Below, one piece after another: positions 24,191 to 35,336 of a stretch of DNA of 64,000 bases (within the stretch, counting starts at the first letter, position 1; each line of letters begins with the position of its first letter). The translations under genes and the position numbers were made by a program. The stretch is from Acorus gramineus (taxonomy: Eukaryota > Streptophyta > Magnoliopsida > Acorales > Acoraceae). The stretch spans positions 62,001 to 126,000 of the forward strand of contig JAUJYN010000030.1 in NCBI GenBank assembly GCA_030737835.1, read 5' to 3'. The notes under the pieces are model-generated. The model made no database searches. It saw nothing but the letters and a program-made list of their open reading frames with translations, and was not told where the DNA came from.

Positions 24191-24713
24191 GTGACTAGGA
24201 GTTCGGTGGTGCTCCCAAAGATATATGGAGAGTCCCCCGGATTGGCTTGATAGGCTCTCTAGGTTGGGCAGTGTTGTTTGGGTCTGTTCATGAATAACTT
24301 TGCATTTTTGCCGTACTGAACTTATTTTCTGTTCAAATTGACTATTTAAAGATCCCGAGCATTGAAAGAGCATATCAGATCTTAATGGTTGCCTGCGTGG
24401 AAGACTCATCCAATTGGATGACGACATCAAATGGCACCTCTCGGAAGGATTCCTGCTAGAGAGTAAATTCGAGGCCAGAAAGCTAAAGCAGAGGGCGGCC
24501 AAATTTTGGATGTCATCTGTGGGAATCCTCTATAAAAGGAGTTTTCAGGGGCCTTATTTAAGATGCGTTGGGCCCCGAGAGGCGCAATGGGTGCTGAACA
24601 TGCTCCACTCGGGTTTGTGTGGGGGGCATATCGGATCTCGGTCTCTAGCCCTCCGGGCGTTATCAATCGGGTATTTCTGGCCGAGCTTACAAAGAGATTC
24701 TGCAGACCTCTAG
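24191..24713 (+). mobile_element. Tat RNase H/integrase zinc-finger fragment (fossil)
   Basis: The + strand gives DDDIKWHLSEGFLLESKFEA, RAAKFWMSSVGILYKRSF, HSGLCGGHIGSRSLALRAL and IGYFWPSLQRDSADL, the linker and HHCC region before integrase in Tat elements. It sits in the asymmetric centre of the second palindrome and sets the + orientation of the right half-element, which ends in the LTR at 28760-29502. Confidence 0.8.
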
Positions 24714-26068
24714 GATCAAGGATCGGATCAAACCAACCGCCACTTCTCTATCCTTCATGCCGGAATCGAAAACTTGAATCGATCGAGCAAGGCCCGAGGG
24801 GTGGGAACGAAAGGCCGGGCCTCCAGTTCCCGAAGAGTAACTGGTGGAGAAGATAACATGGTGGCCGGGACGACCTTTCCCCTTGCCCAAGGAGATGTCG
24901 AAAGACGGCGGCGGTAGCTGAGGGGACGAAGAGGAATGTCCAGTCACGGCCGGCCTGCTTCTTTTCGAAGGAGTGCTCGAGGAAGGTTTCACCAGCGAGC
25001 GCCGCCTTTTCTCAGGACCGGGGAGATGGCCAATTCTTCCGGACAGGGCGTCCACCTCAGCCTTGAGCACAGCAAGTCGAGCCATCTTCTCCTTCTCACT
25101 AGAAGGAGTGATGCTCTTCTCCACCAATCCAGCGACCCGCATTTCCACGGACTTCGGATCAGTAGAAGGCACCGCAGCCCTTCTCTCCTTCTCGCTGAGA
25201 GTTGTGTCTGACCTCCCAACAGAATTGAGGCCCGCTTTCTCTCCGGACCTGAGGTCGGCCAAGGGCGCCGATGGCCTGGTCACCCCCTCCTTCTCGGTAG
25301 TAGTAGGGGCTGTTCTTCCCAAGGAGCTTGAGTCAGATTTCTCCCAGGCTTTGGGCTGTCCTTAGAACCCCTCCGAAGCCGCAAACCATGTTGGGCTCCA
25401 ATAGACGAACTCTCTGTCGCCATAGGATCGCCAAAGCCTAATTGAAAGATGGGCTCCAAGTCTTCCTCGGAGTGTCCTTTACCCTCGGGAAGTCGGTCGG
25501 CGACAGTCACAGGTGGTCCCGATTTGACAATAGGGGAAGAGGGAGCCGCTACAATGTCACGAAAGCGAGGACCAAGGCGACAGCAGCTGCTTGGGTTGGG
25601 ATTATCCCAACCAAGAATCTAGAAGAAGGCCCAGTCACTCCTTGTGAAAGCAGCTTTGATGTGCTCCAGGCTCACCAAATCCTTGGACAGACGCAAATTC
25701 CTTACCCTAAAGTGATAGCCCTTACCAGATTTCCTAAGCTCATAAGTATACATAATTTTGGGGATGCCTAAATCTAAGTTGAGTACCCGATTTAGTGCCA
25801 CATAGCACATCAAGACCCTGAAAAAGTTGGGGTTGCATTGTGTTGGGTGGAGATCGAAAGTCGATAAGAACTTCCTCACGAGTGGAGGGAACGGCACCGT
25901 TAGGGCACCCCTAGCTATATGGGAAGGATACACGTACATACATGAGTGGTTCATGCTATCTAGGGGAATAGGAAACGAGTCAAAATCCGACCATGCCATG
26001 CCTACCGACTCAGGGATTTCAAACATACTTCTAAGGCCATGTAGGGATTTAACGATTGATGTTCTCAT
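24714..26068 (-). mobile_element. Tat antisense extra ORF b, right copy (fossil)
   Basis: The minus strand gives the N-terminal domain (26068-25619; VGMAWSDFDSFPIPLDSM, FLSTFDLHPTQCNPNFF) and then the Ser/Pro-rich middle part (about 25560-24714; TTTEKEGVTRPSAPLADLRS, EVDALSGRIGHLPGPEKRRR). The middle part is a direct-orientation repeat of 7965-8882, so the two palindromes are built from one family. Antisense to the adjacent + strand integrase fragment, as expected for Tat. Several breaks. Confidence 0.7.
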
Positions 26069-26879
26069 AATGGAAAGGCAAAAAGGATCTTTCCTAAAAA
26101 ATGAAGAACAGACCTAGCAGGAGAGAGAAAGAATGATACCTCGATTCGAAGATGAAAGGCTCGATTACCTCTTCGTCCGGATGATGGATCCCTATTTAAA
26201 AGACGTCAGCCACTCCGTGGGAACGGCGCACCCTTTCGGCTACCCGAGATACGACGGTTGGCGCCTCGGGAAGGAGAAACGGAAACCCTAATCATGAGAT
26301 TGATTTCAAAATGCCTTTAATATCCAGCTCAAGCGCCACGTGTAAGAAAGCTCACAGGCCTCTGACACTAGAAGATATGAAGAATCGTGATGACCAGACC
26401 CTGCATGACCACGTTCAGGCTGATGAGTTGGAGAATCGAACGGCTGCGATTGTCACTAACCTTTCAACCCAACATTGAAAAGCGTGACTTTTAGAAATCG
26501 AAAAAAAAAAAGAGCCGACAATGCCCGACCAAGAGGGGGTATACTCGCTTTAAGCCCGACTTGACAACTCTGTTCTATTCGAAAAACAACCTGCAGAGTT
26601 AAGGTACACAAGAAAGAAGGATGCAGGGGCGAGGCACAACAATGCAAGCCAAATTCTATGGCAAAAATACAATCGTATAAGGTAAGCGTAGACGCTCAAC
26701 ATTAGAAAAAGTTTGAAGTACGGAGTCAAGACAAAACGACAAACTGTACGCAGGACGCAGCCTGGAAAAACTTTTACAATAATAAAAATAGAAGCAAGAT
26801 CGAAGCATTTGTTGGAACGAGAACGGAGAGGCGCCAGGAGGCACGTAGTGGCATCTTCTCACTAACGAGGGTGAGAAGT
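26069..26879. other. Noncoding spacer between Tat antisense ORFs (right arm)
   Basis: Mirror of 22946-23753. No independent gene signal. Confidence 0.6.
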
Positions 26880-28311
26880 AGACAGGTCAGACCGAGCTGA
26901 GGCGCTCAGAGCATCCTCCGCAAAATGGCCATAACGTCTCTCATAGAGAGAGAGATCGTACATATCTTTCACCTGGACCGAGGAGGGAAAGGCTTCACCG
27001 CCTCGAGCAGCCATGTAACCGGCATGAAAACCAGCAGAGAAGTCATTGAACCGCTCCTCCTCCTCCTCTTCGACAAGGCGCCTCAGCCTATCAAGCTCCC
27101 TCCCGGCGGCGGTGACGTGTCTTCAGGCTATGAGACTAGCCCTGCGAGGAAGAGCAGGGGGCACCGCGAATTGAGGGTCAGTTAGAGGATAGTCGCCAGT
27201 CGCAGGCCGAGGGGGGGTGGGACTGAGGACACAACCGGGCACCCTCGGTGGAGAAGAAGGAACTGGGGCCGCCACGCTAGGCTCTCCAGCGGCCTCCGAA
27301 AAGCCCCAGGAATGCCCGGCGTGATCTTCTCTTCGGGGAGACTCACCCCCACGAGCTCCTTCCTCTCCCCGGGCTTGCTCTCTAGAGGCCGCGGATGGGG
27401 AAGCTTGATGACTCATGAAAGAGGGGGGAGCTGGATGATTCGGGTGACCGCCATCCCCGAGGAAAGCGTCTTCCTCCTCTTCTTCCTCCTCTTTAATCTG
27501 GATCGGGCGGTTGTAAAGCACAGCCGACCTAACCGCCGCCTTACGGCAACGATTTGACCTCCTCAACGCGCCCCCGCTAACAAACGAAGAGTTGGACGTC
27601 TCGCCCCGAGAGAAGGAAGAGGCGCTAGGACGGGCACCCCCGCTTGAAGATGGCAGAGGGGACAAAGCAGGCGCAACACCAGGGTTGACCAAGGCGGCAC
27701 CCAATAAAGATTTCCAACTCCTCTCCTGGAAACTTAGGGCGCGATCAATGTCCCCCATGCGAAGACACTCTTGAGGGGGACACGCATTAAGAGATGAGTC
27801 ACCTGTAAAAGGAGGACGTTATAAAAAGGTGGGGAGGGGAGCAAAACGGTTGACGCCATGAAAAAGGACCAACCTGATCCCAGGGGAGAGTCCCTCCGAT
27901 GAAGCAGAATGCGAAACGTGCAACCTTCGGGCACCCATGCGCCTTGAATCTTGAAGAGTTTGGACCGCCAATCATAGATGAACTCTTGCGCATCCTTGAT
28001 CAGCTCCCGCGAAGCCGACCTCCGCGCCAGGTAGAACATCCGGCCTTCTCCGTTGAGGAACTTCAGCGCATAGAAGCTCTGCACCTCGCTCAGGCCGAGG
28101 TTGATGCCACAAGCACGATTGAGGGCAGAACGAGCTGGAGAGGGTGAAGGCCGAAGAAGCTCAGAAATTCCATTATCAGCAAAGATAACGGGAAGGTGAA
28201 CATGCCAGCCTCGATCTGGCCAGAGTAGAGTAGGAGGGTTTCAGGATCTGGTTGAGGGGGCATTTCCCCGGTATACTCCTCAACGACAAGGCTGTCGGGA
28301 AAGTTGGCCAT
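26880..28311 (-). mobile_element. Tat antisense extra ORF a, right copy (fossil)
   Basis: Inverted partner of 21442-22941. The minus strand starts MANFPDSLVVEEYTGEMPPQ at 28311 and carries YALKFLNGEGRMFYLARR, YDWRSKLFKIQGAWVPEG, a Glu-rich run, a Ser/Pro-rich stretch and a C-terminal YDLSLYERRYGHFAED-like end near 26900. Ser, Pro and Glu runs make the middle disordered. No known catalytic motif. The copy differs from its partner at many sites, so duplication is not recent. Confidence 0.7.
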
Positions 28312-28759
28312 TTTTAAGTAAGGAATAACAGTGGAAAGACGCGCTAGACAAAACCTACGAGAAAGGGAGTTCTATTGAAGTAAAAACTCAACAGCTCAAC
28401 AGCAGAAGAGCATATATAAGGGATCAAGACCAGAACCCTAACCGCCACTGTTGATTCAGGAAGACAAGGCAGCAAAATGAAAATCTGGGAGTTACTCCCC
28501 CCCCCCCCCTAGTAAGTGGTACTAAATGAAGAGGCCGACTTGAGAAAGTGACAAGTGTCGTAGGCACAAGTCATTGGGCCCAGCGCCCGAATCAAGTCAA
28601 CGTGAAAGGCTTGGTGGGAAAGTCGTTCAGACTAGCAGGCTTCCCCAGATCAATTCTTCCGGGCCCCCAAGAAATCGAGAGCCCAAAAGAAGGGGGCATT
28701 TTTAAGTGACCAATTAGTCAATGTCGAATAAGCACAAGGGCTGGACTAGGAGCAGCCCC
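28312..28759. other. Pre-LTR noncoding region of Tat right half
   Basis: Mirrors 21008-21441. Contains a poly-C run near 28498-28510 and the conserved GGGGGCATTTTTAAGTGACC segment about 60 bp before the LTR. Confidence 0.6.
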
Positions 28760-29502
28760 TGTTGGTAAAAATATGGGCCAGAGGAAGGAGAGCCCATGGG
28801 CCTGAAAATTCACCAACGGCTCGGATAAATCGGCTTTTCTTTGAAAGGTCGGGCAGATGATTAAGCCCAACCTAAAAAGGCAACCATACGCTGTTAGTCT
28901 CCAAACATTGTCCGACCTTAAGATTAAGCGGACGAGAGGACAGTGCCCGAGTAAAAGGTAGGTCGACCATAGGGCCCTCCTTTGCAGAAGAACGGTTAGT
29001 GAAGGGAATATTCCATGGCACTTGAAAAGGACAGGTCGTCAGAGAAACGGTTATCGTATGATCATGATCCCTAGGAGCCACATGTCCAGGGATCCTAAGG
29101 CCACGTGGAGACTCCATATCGTGATATGATCACCCTGCAAGGCCAAGCTCAGCACGCCCTTATGGAGTATAAAAGGGGAAACTTCCCCTCCTTCTCGAGG
29201 TATGCTTACACTGACTCTCTCTCCCACTAAGACTCAAGGACTCTGGGTTCCTCTTCTTCCATAGAGGGAGAGATTACTGACTTGAGCGTCGGAGGGGCGT
29301 TAGCCGGCACCACACTGGTGTGAGTTTCAGGTACCCAAAGCCAAAGGGGAGGGAAGGAGGAGCCAGACAATCAAGGAGGCTGCAGGCGGTGGTGAACTGA
29401 CGCGAAGGGAAGGACCAGCCCACGCCATCTTAGGTTTACATCCAAAGCCCGGATCAGCAAAGATCCGGCCCGAGAGGGGAGAGCCGGATTTCATCCCCCA
29501 CA
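28760..29502 (+). mobile_element. Tat LTR, full (743 bp), right end of second palindrome
   Basis: Runs from TGTTGGTAAAAATATGGGCC to CATCCCCCACA. It is the reverse match of 20255-21007 and is the 3' LTR of the + strand half-element. ATTAT follows at 29503-29507; the outer flank of the opposite LTR is ACTAT (20250-20254), four of five bases alike. Non-element DNA follows. Confidence 0.85.
29168..29174 (+). promoter_or_regulatory. TATA box of the Tat LTR (28760-29502)
   Basis: TATAAAA in GGAGTATAAAAGGGGAAAC, the partner of 20583-20589. Transcription from it would run out of the element into 29503 onward. Confidence 0.75.
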
Positions 29503-30780
29503 ATTATGTTTCATCTAATTCTTCATAATTCTTTTTATAATTTTAAAGGTCACATCCCTTCATCTTCTCATAGGGATTGGGGTTAGGTCCAATTTCACGC
29601 GTACGTGACCGTCAGATCTTATTACATCAAAATAACAAATTGAAAGTTATTATGTGTGATTATTATTTAAAAAAGAATTTAATGACAAAATATATCAATC
29701 ATAATAACTATATTGATATGTCTATCTTGATATGATAAGATCAGACGATCACGAATGGTTGGACAATCAAAATTGTCCAACTAGCATTGCACCTAACCCG
29801 TTCCCCTTCTAATAAAAGAAATTACGAATGGGTGATCCAGAAAGTTAATGGGGAAGATCGTAATTAAAAGTTGTAAAAGAATTTAGAGAATACAGAAGAG
29901 ATCGGAGTTTTGAGGCGTGTATAACACTTTTCTTAAAGTATTATTTGTCCCTACTCAATTAATTAAGTTTACTAGAAGGTTCAGACAAAACACTATGATA
30001 CTCATTGAACTGATGATCAAAATTTGTTCAATGAAAAGACTTATATAAGGTTTTAGGGTTTGCCTTTCCATCATTTAATTCAGTTGTTGGAGAAGGGATA
30101 CTTGTTGGTGCAGTTTTGAAAACTTCCAGGATCTTTGTAAGAAGAGAATGTTGGGCAGCAATTTCAAATTCCAAAAAAAAAAGAAATCTAGTGCTAAGTG
30201 CACCTAGTAATGCCCCTTATGCACCTTTCTAAACAACATTCTATAAGTAGACCAATATGTAAAGTGAAAATTTATTTTCTTCCTTCATGTAAGACAGATT
30301 TTGATGTAGATCACAATCTCGGAACCGCACGAAATTTTAGGTGGGATATATTTCATGGATATTTTCTAGCTTAGTTATTATACAACTAACCATGCTTAGT
30401 TTTTAAAATTTCTTCATTTAGGCCTTCAAATTAGTGAATTGATTATTTATAGTAAATTTTAGATTTGAATTATCTCTATCATAACATATCAGAATTGATC
30501 TCTATCAATTCCTATGACCATTTAGAATATCACTGAATTAGAAAAACTAGTTTTAAAATTTTATAATTTTTAGTAATTTTTTAATTTTCTATTACTAATA
30601 TAAGCATGAGACTTGTAATTTAGAGTTTACAGTTTTTATAAATAATATTTCAAATTTTTTCTCTTTGAGGCTTTCTCCCTTATGGAATCAACGATTTCTT
30701 GTGAATTTAAGGAACCTATGAGGTCTCAACACTTGTTTGATTTTTTTATTTATTTTTTGTTACATTTTAAATTATAATGT
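29503..30780. other. AT-rich spacer with one MITE
   Basis: Apart from the MITE at 29580-29800 I see no coding signal, structured RNA or repeat shared within the window. A poly-A run lies near 30170-30183. Confidence 0.6.
29580..29800. mobile_element. MITE, about 220 bp, with inverted ends
   Basis: The ends GGGTTAGGTCCAAT (left) and ATTGCACCTAACCC (right) are inverted, and further in CGTGACCGTCAGATCTTATT pairs with the segment at about 29722-29753. A small inner hairpin (TTGGACAATCAAAATTGTCCAA) lies at 29759-29780. The centre (TTTAATGACAAAATAT) is shared with the foldback at 52227-52383, so both belong to one family. Too small to code; would need a transposase in trans. Superfamily not determined. 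Confidence 0.65.
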
Positions 30781-31897
30781 GGGACTATTCCCAAGGGCTC
30801 GAATCAGCTGTTTCTACTACAAACAGGAAATAGAAAATATAACCAATTAATGGTCAACACGTCAAACGGCATATTAAATAAAATTCACGTCGGCATTAAA
30901 CACGGCTGCAAACCACGTCGAAATGAAATGTAACGATTGTATTAAAGTAATTGAATTATATAAAAATCACAAATCAGTCCCTCTAAAGTAAATCAAACAG
31001 TTTATTTTATCATGAAGACTCTTCTGAAGGTGTTAATATTTTTCATTGGTTTGAGGTTTTTTACTTTACTAAAAATTGTCTATATAAGTGTTAAACAACC
31101 AGTTTTATTTATAATTTTTTTTAAAAAAAATGTAGAATCATGCTACAATTATTTTCAACCAGCCTTATTTATAAAATATTTTCTAAAAAAGAAGCAAGAA
31201 GACAAAAATCTTTTGTTTTTTATAGTTCTTTTCTCATACTTATTTATAAGATATTTTTAAAAATTGTTAATACCATCAAATTGGTTTTGCAATCTTTACA
31301 GGATATATAAGTCAAGAATGTCGGTTAATGTTTGCTAGCTTTTTTTCATCTCATCAATATTTTATAGGATATATATGTAATTCAAGAATGCCACTTAAAT
31401 TTTTTTTTTGTTGTCATCTCATCTTTTTGTCACAATGGTCGACGTAAAGGTTGGTTGGGCGGGGATATAACCCGACCCAGTTTTTATAATTATTTTGTTC
31501 ATATAAAAATATTTATATTTTATAATATATAAAAAATAAATAAGTTTTATTTTTTTGAAAAAAAAAAGCATGGTTTTGTTCAGTGTTTAGAAATGTGGTA
31601 TGTGATTTGCGCGCGGCTACGAGAGTATTAATTATATTTAATGGTGGTTTCTTATCGTTTAATTTGATTCGTAATTGTATACAATTGTGTGTGGATGGCT
31701 TCTTATAGTTTTTGATAATATGCATGGACATTAATGAAATTTATAATTTTTTTTACACGTCTCTTTCGATTTAATTTGGAGGGACTGATTTGTGATTTTT
31801 ATATAATTCAACTACTTTAGTGCAATTGTTAAATTTCATTTTGACACGATTTGCGTGTTTAATGACCACGTAAGATTTTATTTAACGTGCGACGTGT

Positions 31898-34670
31898 TGT
31901 CATGCCCCAGGGCGGCCGTCCCCGAGACGTGGCAATAATAAAATATCAGCTATCAATACCTGAAGTCAATAAAGACTCCAACAACAACACACAAGGTGGC
32001 AAAGCAAGGATAATGATAACTGACTGAAAAGTGGAAGCATAATATATAAACAATGTCTGTAAACCAAAAACATTATTACATACTCGAATACACAATCACT
32101 GTCCTGTGAGAGCCAAGTCTAGACCAAAGAAAATACAACCTGTGCCACATGCACGATTTACAATACATACAATGACTCTAGGACTGCTGACAGCCTTGCA
32201 CTCGCCACCCGCTGGAAGAACGCTCCACGCCCATAAGACCACACCACGGGAAAGCTCCAGCTCCACGCCCAACACTGCCCCTGAAAAGAAACAGTATGCG
32301 AGGGGTGAGCTACAAGCTCAGTGAGTGGTTGGAAACCAATCACCATACAACAGTTCAATACATAAGCACTTTCCTTTCAAGGAAAACATGGGTGGAAACC
32401 CATGGATAACAGGGTCACGCGGCAGCGCGACCAACCTCACCCTCACCCTCACTCCCGGAGGGAGACTCTTGGGACTTTTGGGGAGAGACCATACCGTTGG
32501 TCGAGAAGACCCGGGATTACTGGTCCACACAACACTACTGGATCGTCTCCATCGAGGTAACTACCCAACGATGTCTTTGAACATCGACACGAGACCGGAC
32601 CCAATAACTATGGGAACGGACGAACAACGAATGAGTCACGCGGCGATGTGTCTTCACCTAATCCTCACCCTCACCCCTTAGAGGTGACATAGGACTTTTG
32701 GAAGAGACTTAGACTGCTCTACACCCTTGGTCCACCGGTAGCCCTTTCCCCACGTAGCCTCTACCTGGTATACTCCCACGATCAGTACGCTTCCGAACGC
32801 ATCGGTAGTACCTACGGATGGGAGCCCTCTGTCAGGACAGCTTTAATGCCGGGGAGTTCCTACATCGGATCCAACGAAGGGGAGAACGATTCCACGCTCG
32901 CAATATCATTCGTTAACCCTCTCCCGGGTAGCCTCTACCTGGTATACTCCCACGATCAGTACGCTCCCGAACGCATCGGTGGTACCTACGGATGGGAGCC
33001 CTCTGTCAAGACAGCTACAACCCGGGCCTCTTCAACACAGACGACATTGGGAGTAAACATTCCATGTTCGCAAAGCGAACCCAATGGAAAAACACTACAC
33101 TCGATAATCACATATCGATGATAGCGAACACTATTGTACTCCCACACGGTTGCGTCGCTCGGACACAGGGGGTGTCACGCCCCAACTACCGGCTTAACAA
33201 TCCGATAAGATAATGAATTCTCCTGAATTCCCAACGAGTATATCGCTCGGATGCACGGGGCGATTACATCGCTAGCGCTCTAACTAATAAGGTACAACCC
33301 GACAGCGGGTCATACCCACGCCTATTTCAGATAGGCCTATCAGTTTTTAACATGCGCATATAAATATATCCAGCTATGTGCATGAACCATATGCACAATC
33401 ATCTAATAATTATAGGGACACTCCCTAACATGGATTTACATCATAATAAGTCATACAACATGCATACATGGTCATTAATCACAAGGCCTAACTTAAGCAT
33501 GCGTTGGATATCGCCAACTTAAAAGAAAGGGTTAAGCGCGATCTCACACACTAACAGGTGCATGCCAATATTTCAAATGAACCTGAGTCGAGTAGGAAAT
33601 CGCGTCTACTTACTAAGTTCGTTCAGAGGGAGAGGGCGAGAGAGATCATCATCACATGAAGCTGGTCATAGCTTTGCCCCATTAGCATGGACCACACCCT
33701 CGAGTCTTATCGCAAGGGAATATTAGGCAGGTGCCCGTTATTAACCCAGACTTAATCATACTGTATATTACCATTAATATGGTGGGAGTAGTATTACAAT
33801 ACTACCTAAGACATGCCATATTCTATACATCCATACACATTTACAACATACATTCCCATACTAGAGGGCGCATGCAACACAATCATTCATACATAGATAC
33901 AATACATGTATATAAGCCTAGCATGCAAGATATCTACATATTATAGCTTAAGCATGGCTATACTACTTATCTACACAAGTAGTATAGCTAGGGGGCCCCA
34001 TCGATGCGCGACGCGCGACTACGGGAGTCGAGCGCATCCCGAGAGGGGGGGGGGGATTGGATCGAACCACTCACCATTACCTGGGACCTCGCGCATCCCA
34101 TCCGACGAGATCTGCAGGGTAGGGGCATCAAATTTGGTGAGTAACATCACAATTTAACACTTAGAAGCATTAGAAATGCCAAAGACTTAGACATGCACGC
34201 ATACGGGCTCGCACGCATGCGAGCACGCACGTACGCACGCATGCCCGGGTGCCCCAGCACCTACTCGAGACCGTGGGCAGCCCCACGCATGCCCCAGCAC
34301 GCGCACTGACACACAGCCGCGCGCCCAGGCACATGCCCAGGCGCCCTGCTCCGCGTGCACCCCCGCTCGCGCAGCACCCGCGCGCTAGCGCGCCCACCTG
34401 CGCCTGCCAGCGCCCTCCTGCGCGCGCGCTAGCACGCGCACGCGCGCAGACAAGGCCCTGTGCGCGCCCAGCCTTCCCTAACCCCTTTTAACCCCTCCTC
34501 CACACTTCTCACTCACCCTAAACCAATTACCTAGCATGCATGACCTCCCCACAACCCCCTAAGCCATGAAAAACCAAGAAAAGAAGGGGAAGAGTTCACC
34601 TTGGGAGGGGGAATGAAAGGGGGAGATTCGGGGGCCCTCGATGCACCCGCGACCACCTCAACCACCACCA
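31898..34670 (-). mobile_element. 3' LTR (partial), Tekay-like subfamily A
   Basis: Colinear with 3056 to about 6080. Contains the CCTCACCCTCACCCTCAC block at about 32435-32455, two tandem copies of the GTATACTCCCACGATCAGTA module (about 32738-32912 and 32913-33040) and the CpG-rich tract at about 34190-34480. Confidence 0.85.
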
Positions 34671-35219
34671 CTCGGGTAGCCCTCCAGTCGGCGGCGTTAC
34701 CCTTCAGCATGAAGGTGGCCAAGGCGACTCGCTGGCGATCAGTGGAAAGCATGGCCGCGAAGATCGTGTCCACCTCCCTCAACCAACGCTCTGGCGCAAG
34801 AGGATCTGCCGACTGCCCATGGAACTCGGGAGGGTGGAGCTTCAGAAAGGCGTTGAGGCCGCTCTGCTGCACTCGCGCTGCCGCCTCTAGCTCCTCCTCC
34901 CTCTGCAGGGGATCCTCAACTCTCACTGCCGGAACTGCCACAGGAACTGGGGTACATCGGGTACCACAGGCGGATCTACCACCAAGGGGACCGGCGGAAC
35001 TGCCTCGCGGGTCACCCTCAGCTCCTGAATCTCCCTAGCCTGCTCTGCCAACATCCGCGTCTGTGTCTCCACCAAATCAGCCAACCGAGCGAAAGCACGG
35101 TCCCAACCAGGAGGCTCCTGCGTCAAGGGCTCTCCGGTAGCATCCTCGTCTTTGGTAGGTCCGGAAACCTCCAAAGACCGAGAGGGACCTCGTCCGCGCC
35201 GTCCTCTGCGAGGAGGCAT
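34671..35219 (-). mobile_element. gag, N-terminal part (fossil)
   Basis: The minus strand starts MPPRRGRRGRGPSR at 35219 and includes a hydrophilic stretch (FARLADLVETQTRMLAEQA) and the retrotransposon gag core (LNAFLKLHPPEFHGQSADP, PERWLREVDTIFAAM, ATFMLKGNAADWR). This pattern is that of Tekay/Del capsid proteins. The Arg/Gly-rich start lies about 100 bp inside the primer binding site, as usual. Only the front of gag is present. Confidence 0.82.
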
Positions 35220-35319
35220 ATCAGCACCCTAAGAAAACCAGACACTAGGATCAGAATACTCATACAAATCCTAGGACTCATCTCTACGAAAGAAAGACCA
35301 TTGGCTCTAACAGGACCAG

Positions 35320-35331
35320 GCTCTGATACCA
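35320..35331 (-). other. Primer binding site, initiator Met tRNA type
   Basis: The minus strand reads TGGTATCAGAGC, complementary to the 3' end of plant initiator Met tRNA, five bases inside the LTR end at 35337. It fixes the minus orientation of the element and marks 35337-39179 as the 5' LTR. Confidence 0.9.
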
Positions 35332-35336
35332 ACTTT

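Noticed and set aside
31012-31260. 82-codon frame MKTLLKVLIFF in the interior of the DNA transposon
   Set aside because: Phe/Leu/Lys-rich product of AT-rich sequence, no domain, no partner copy.
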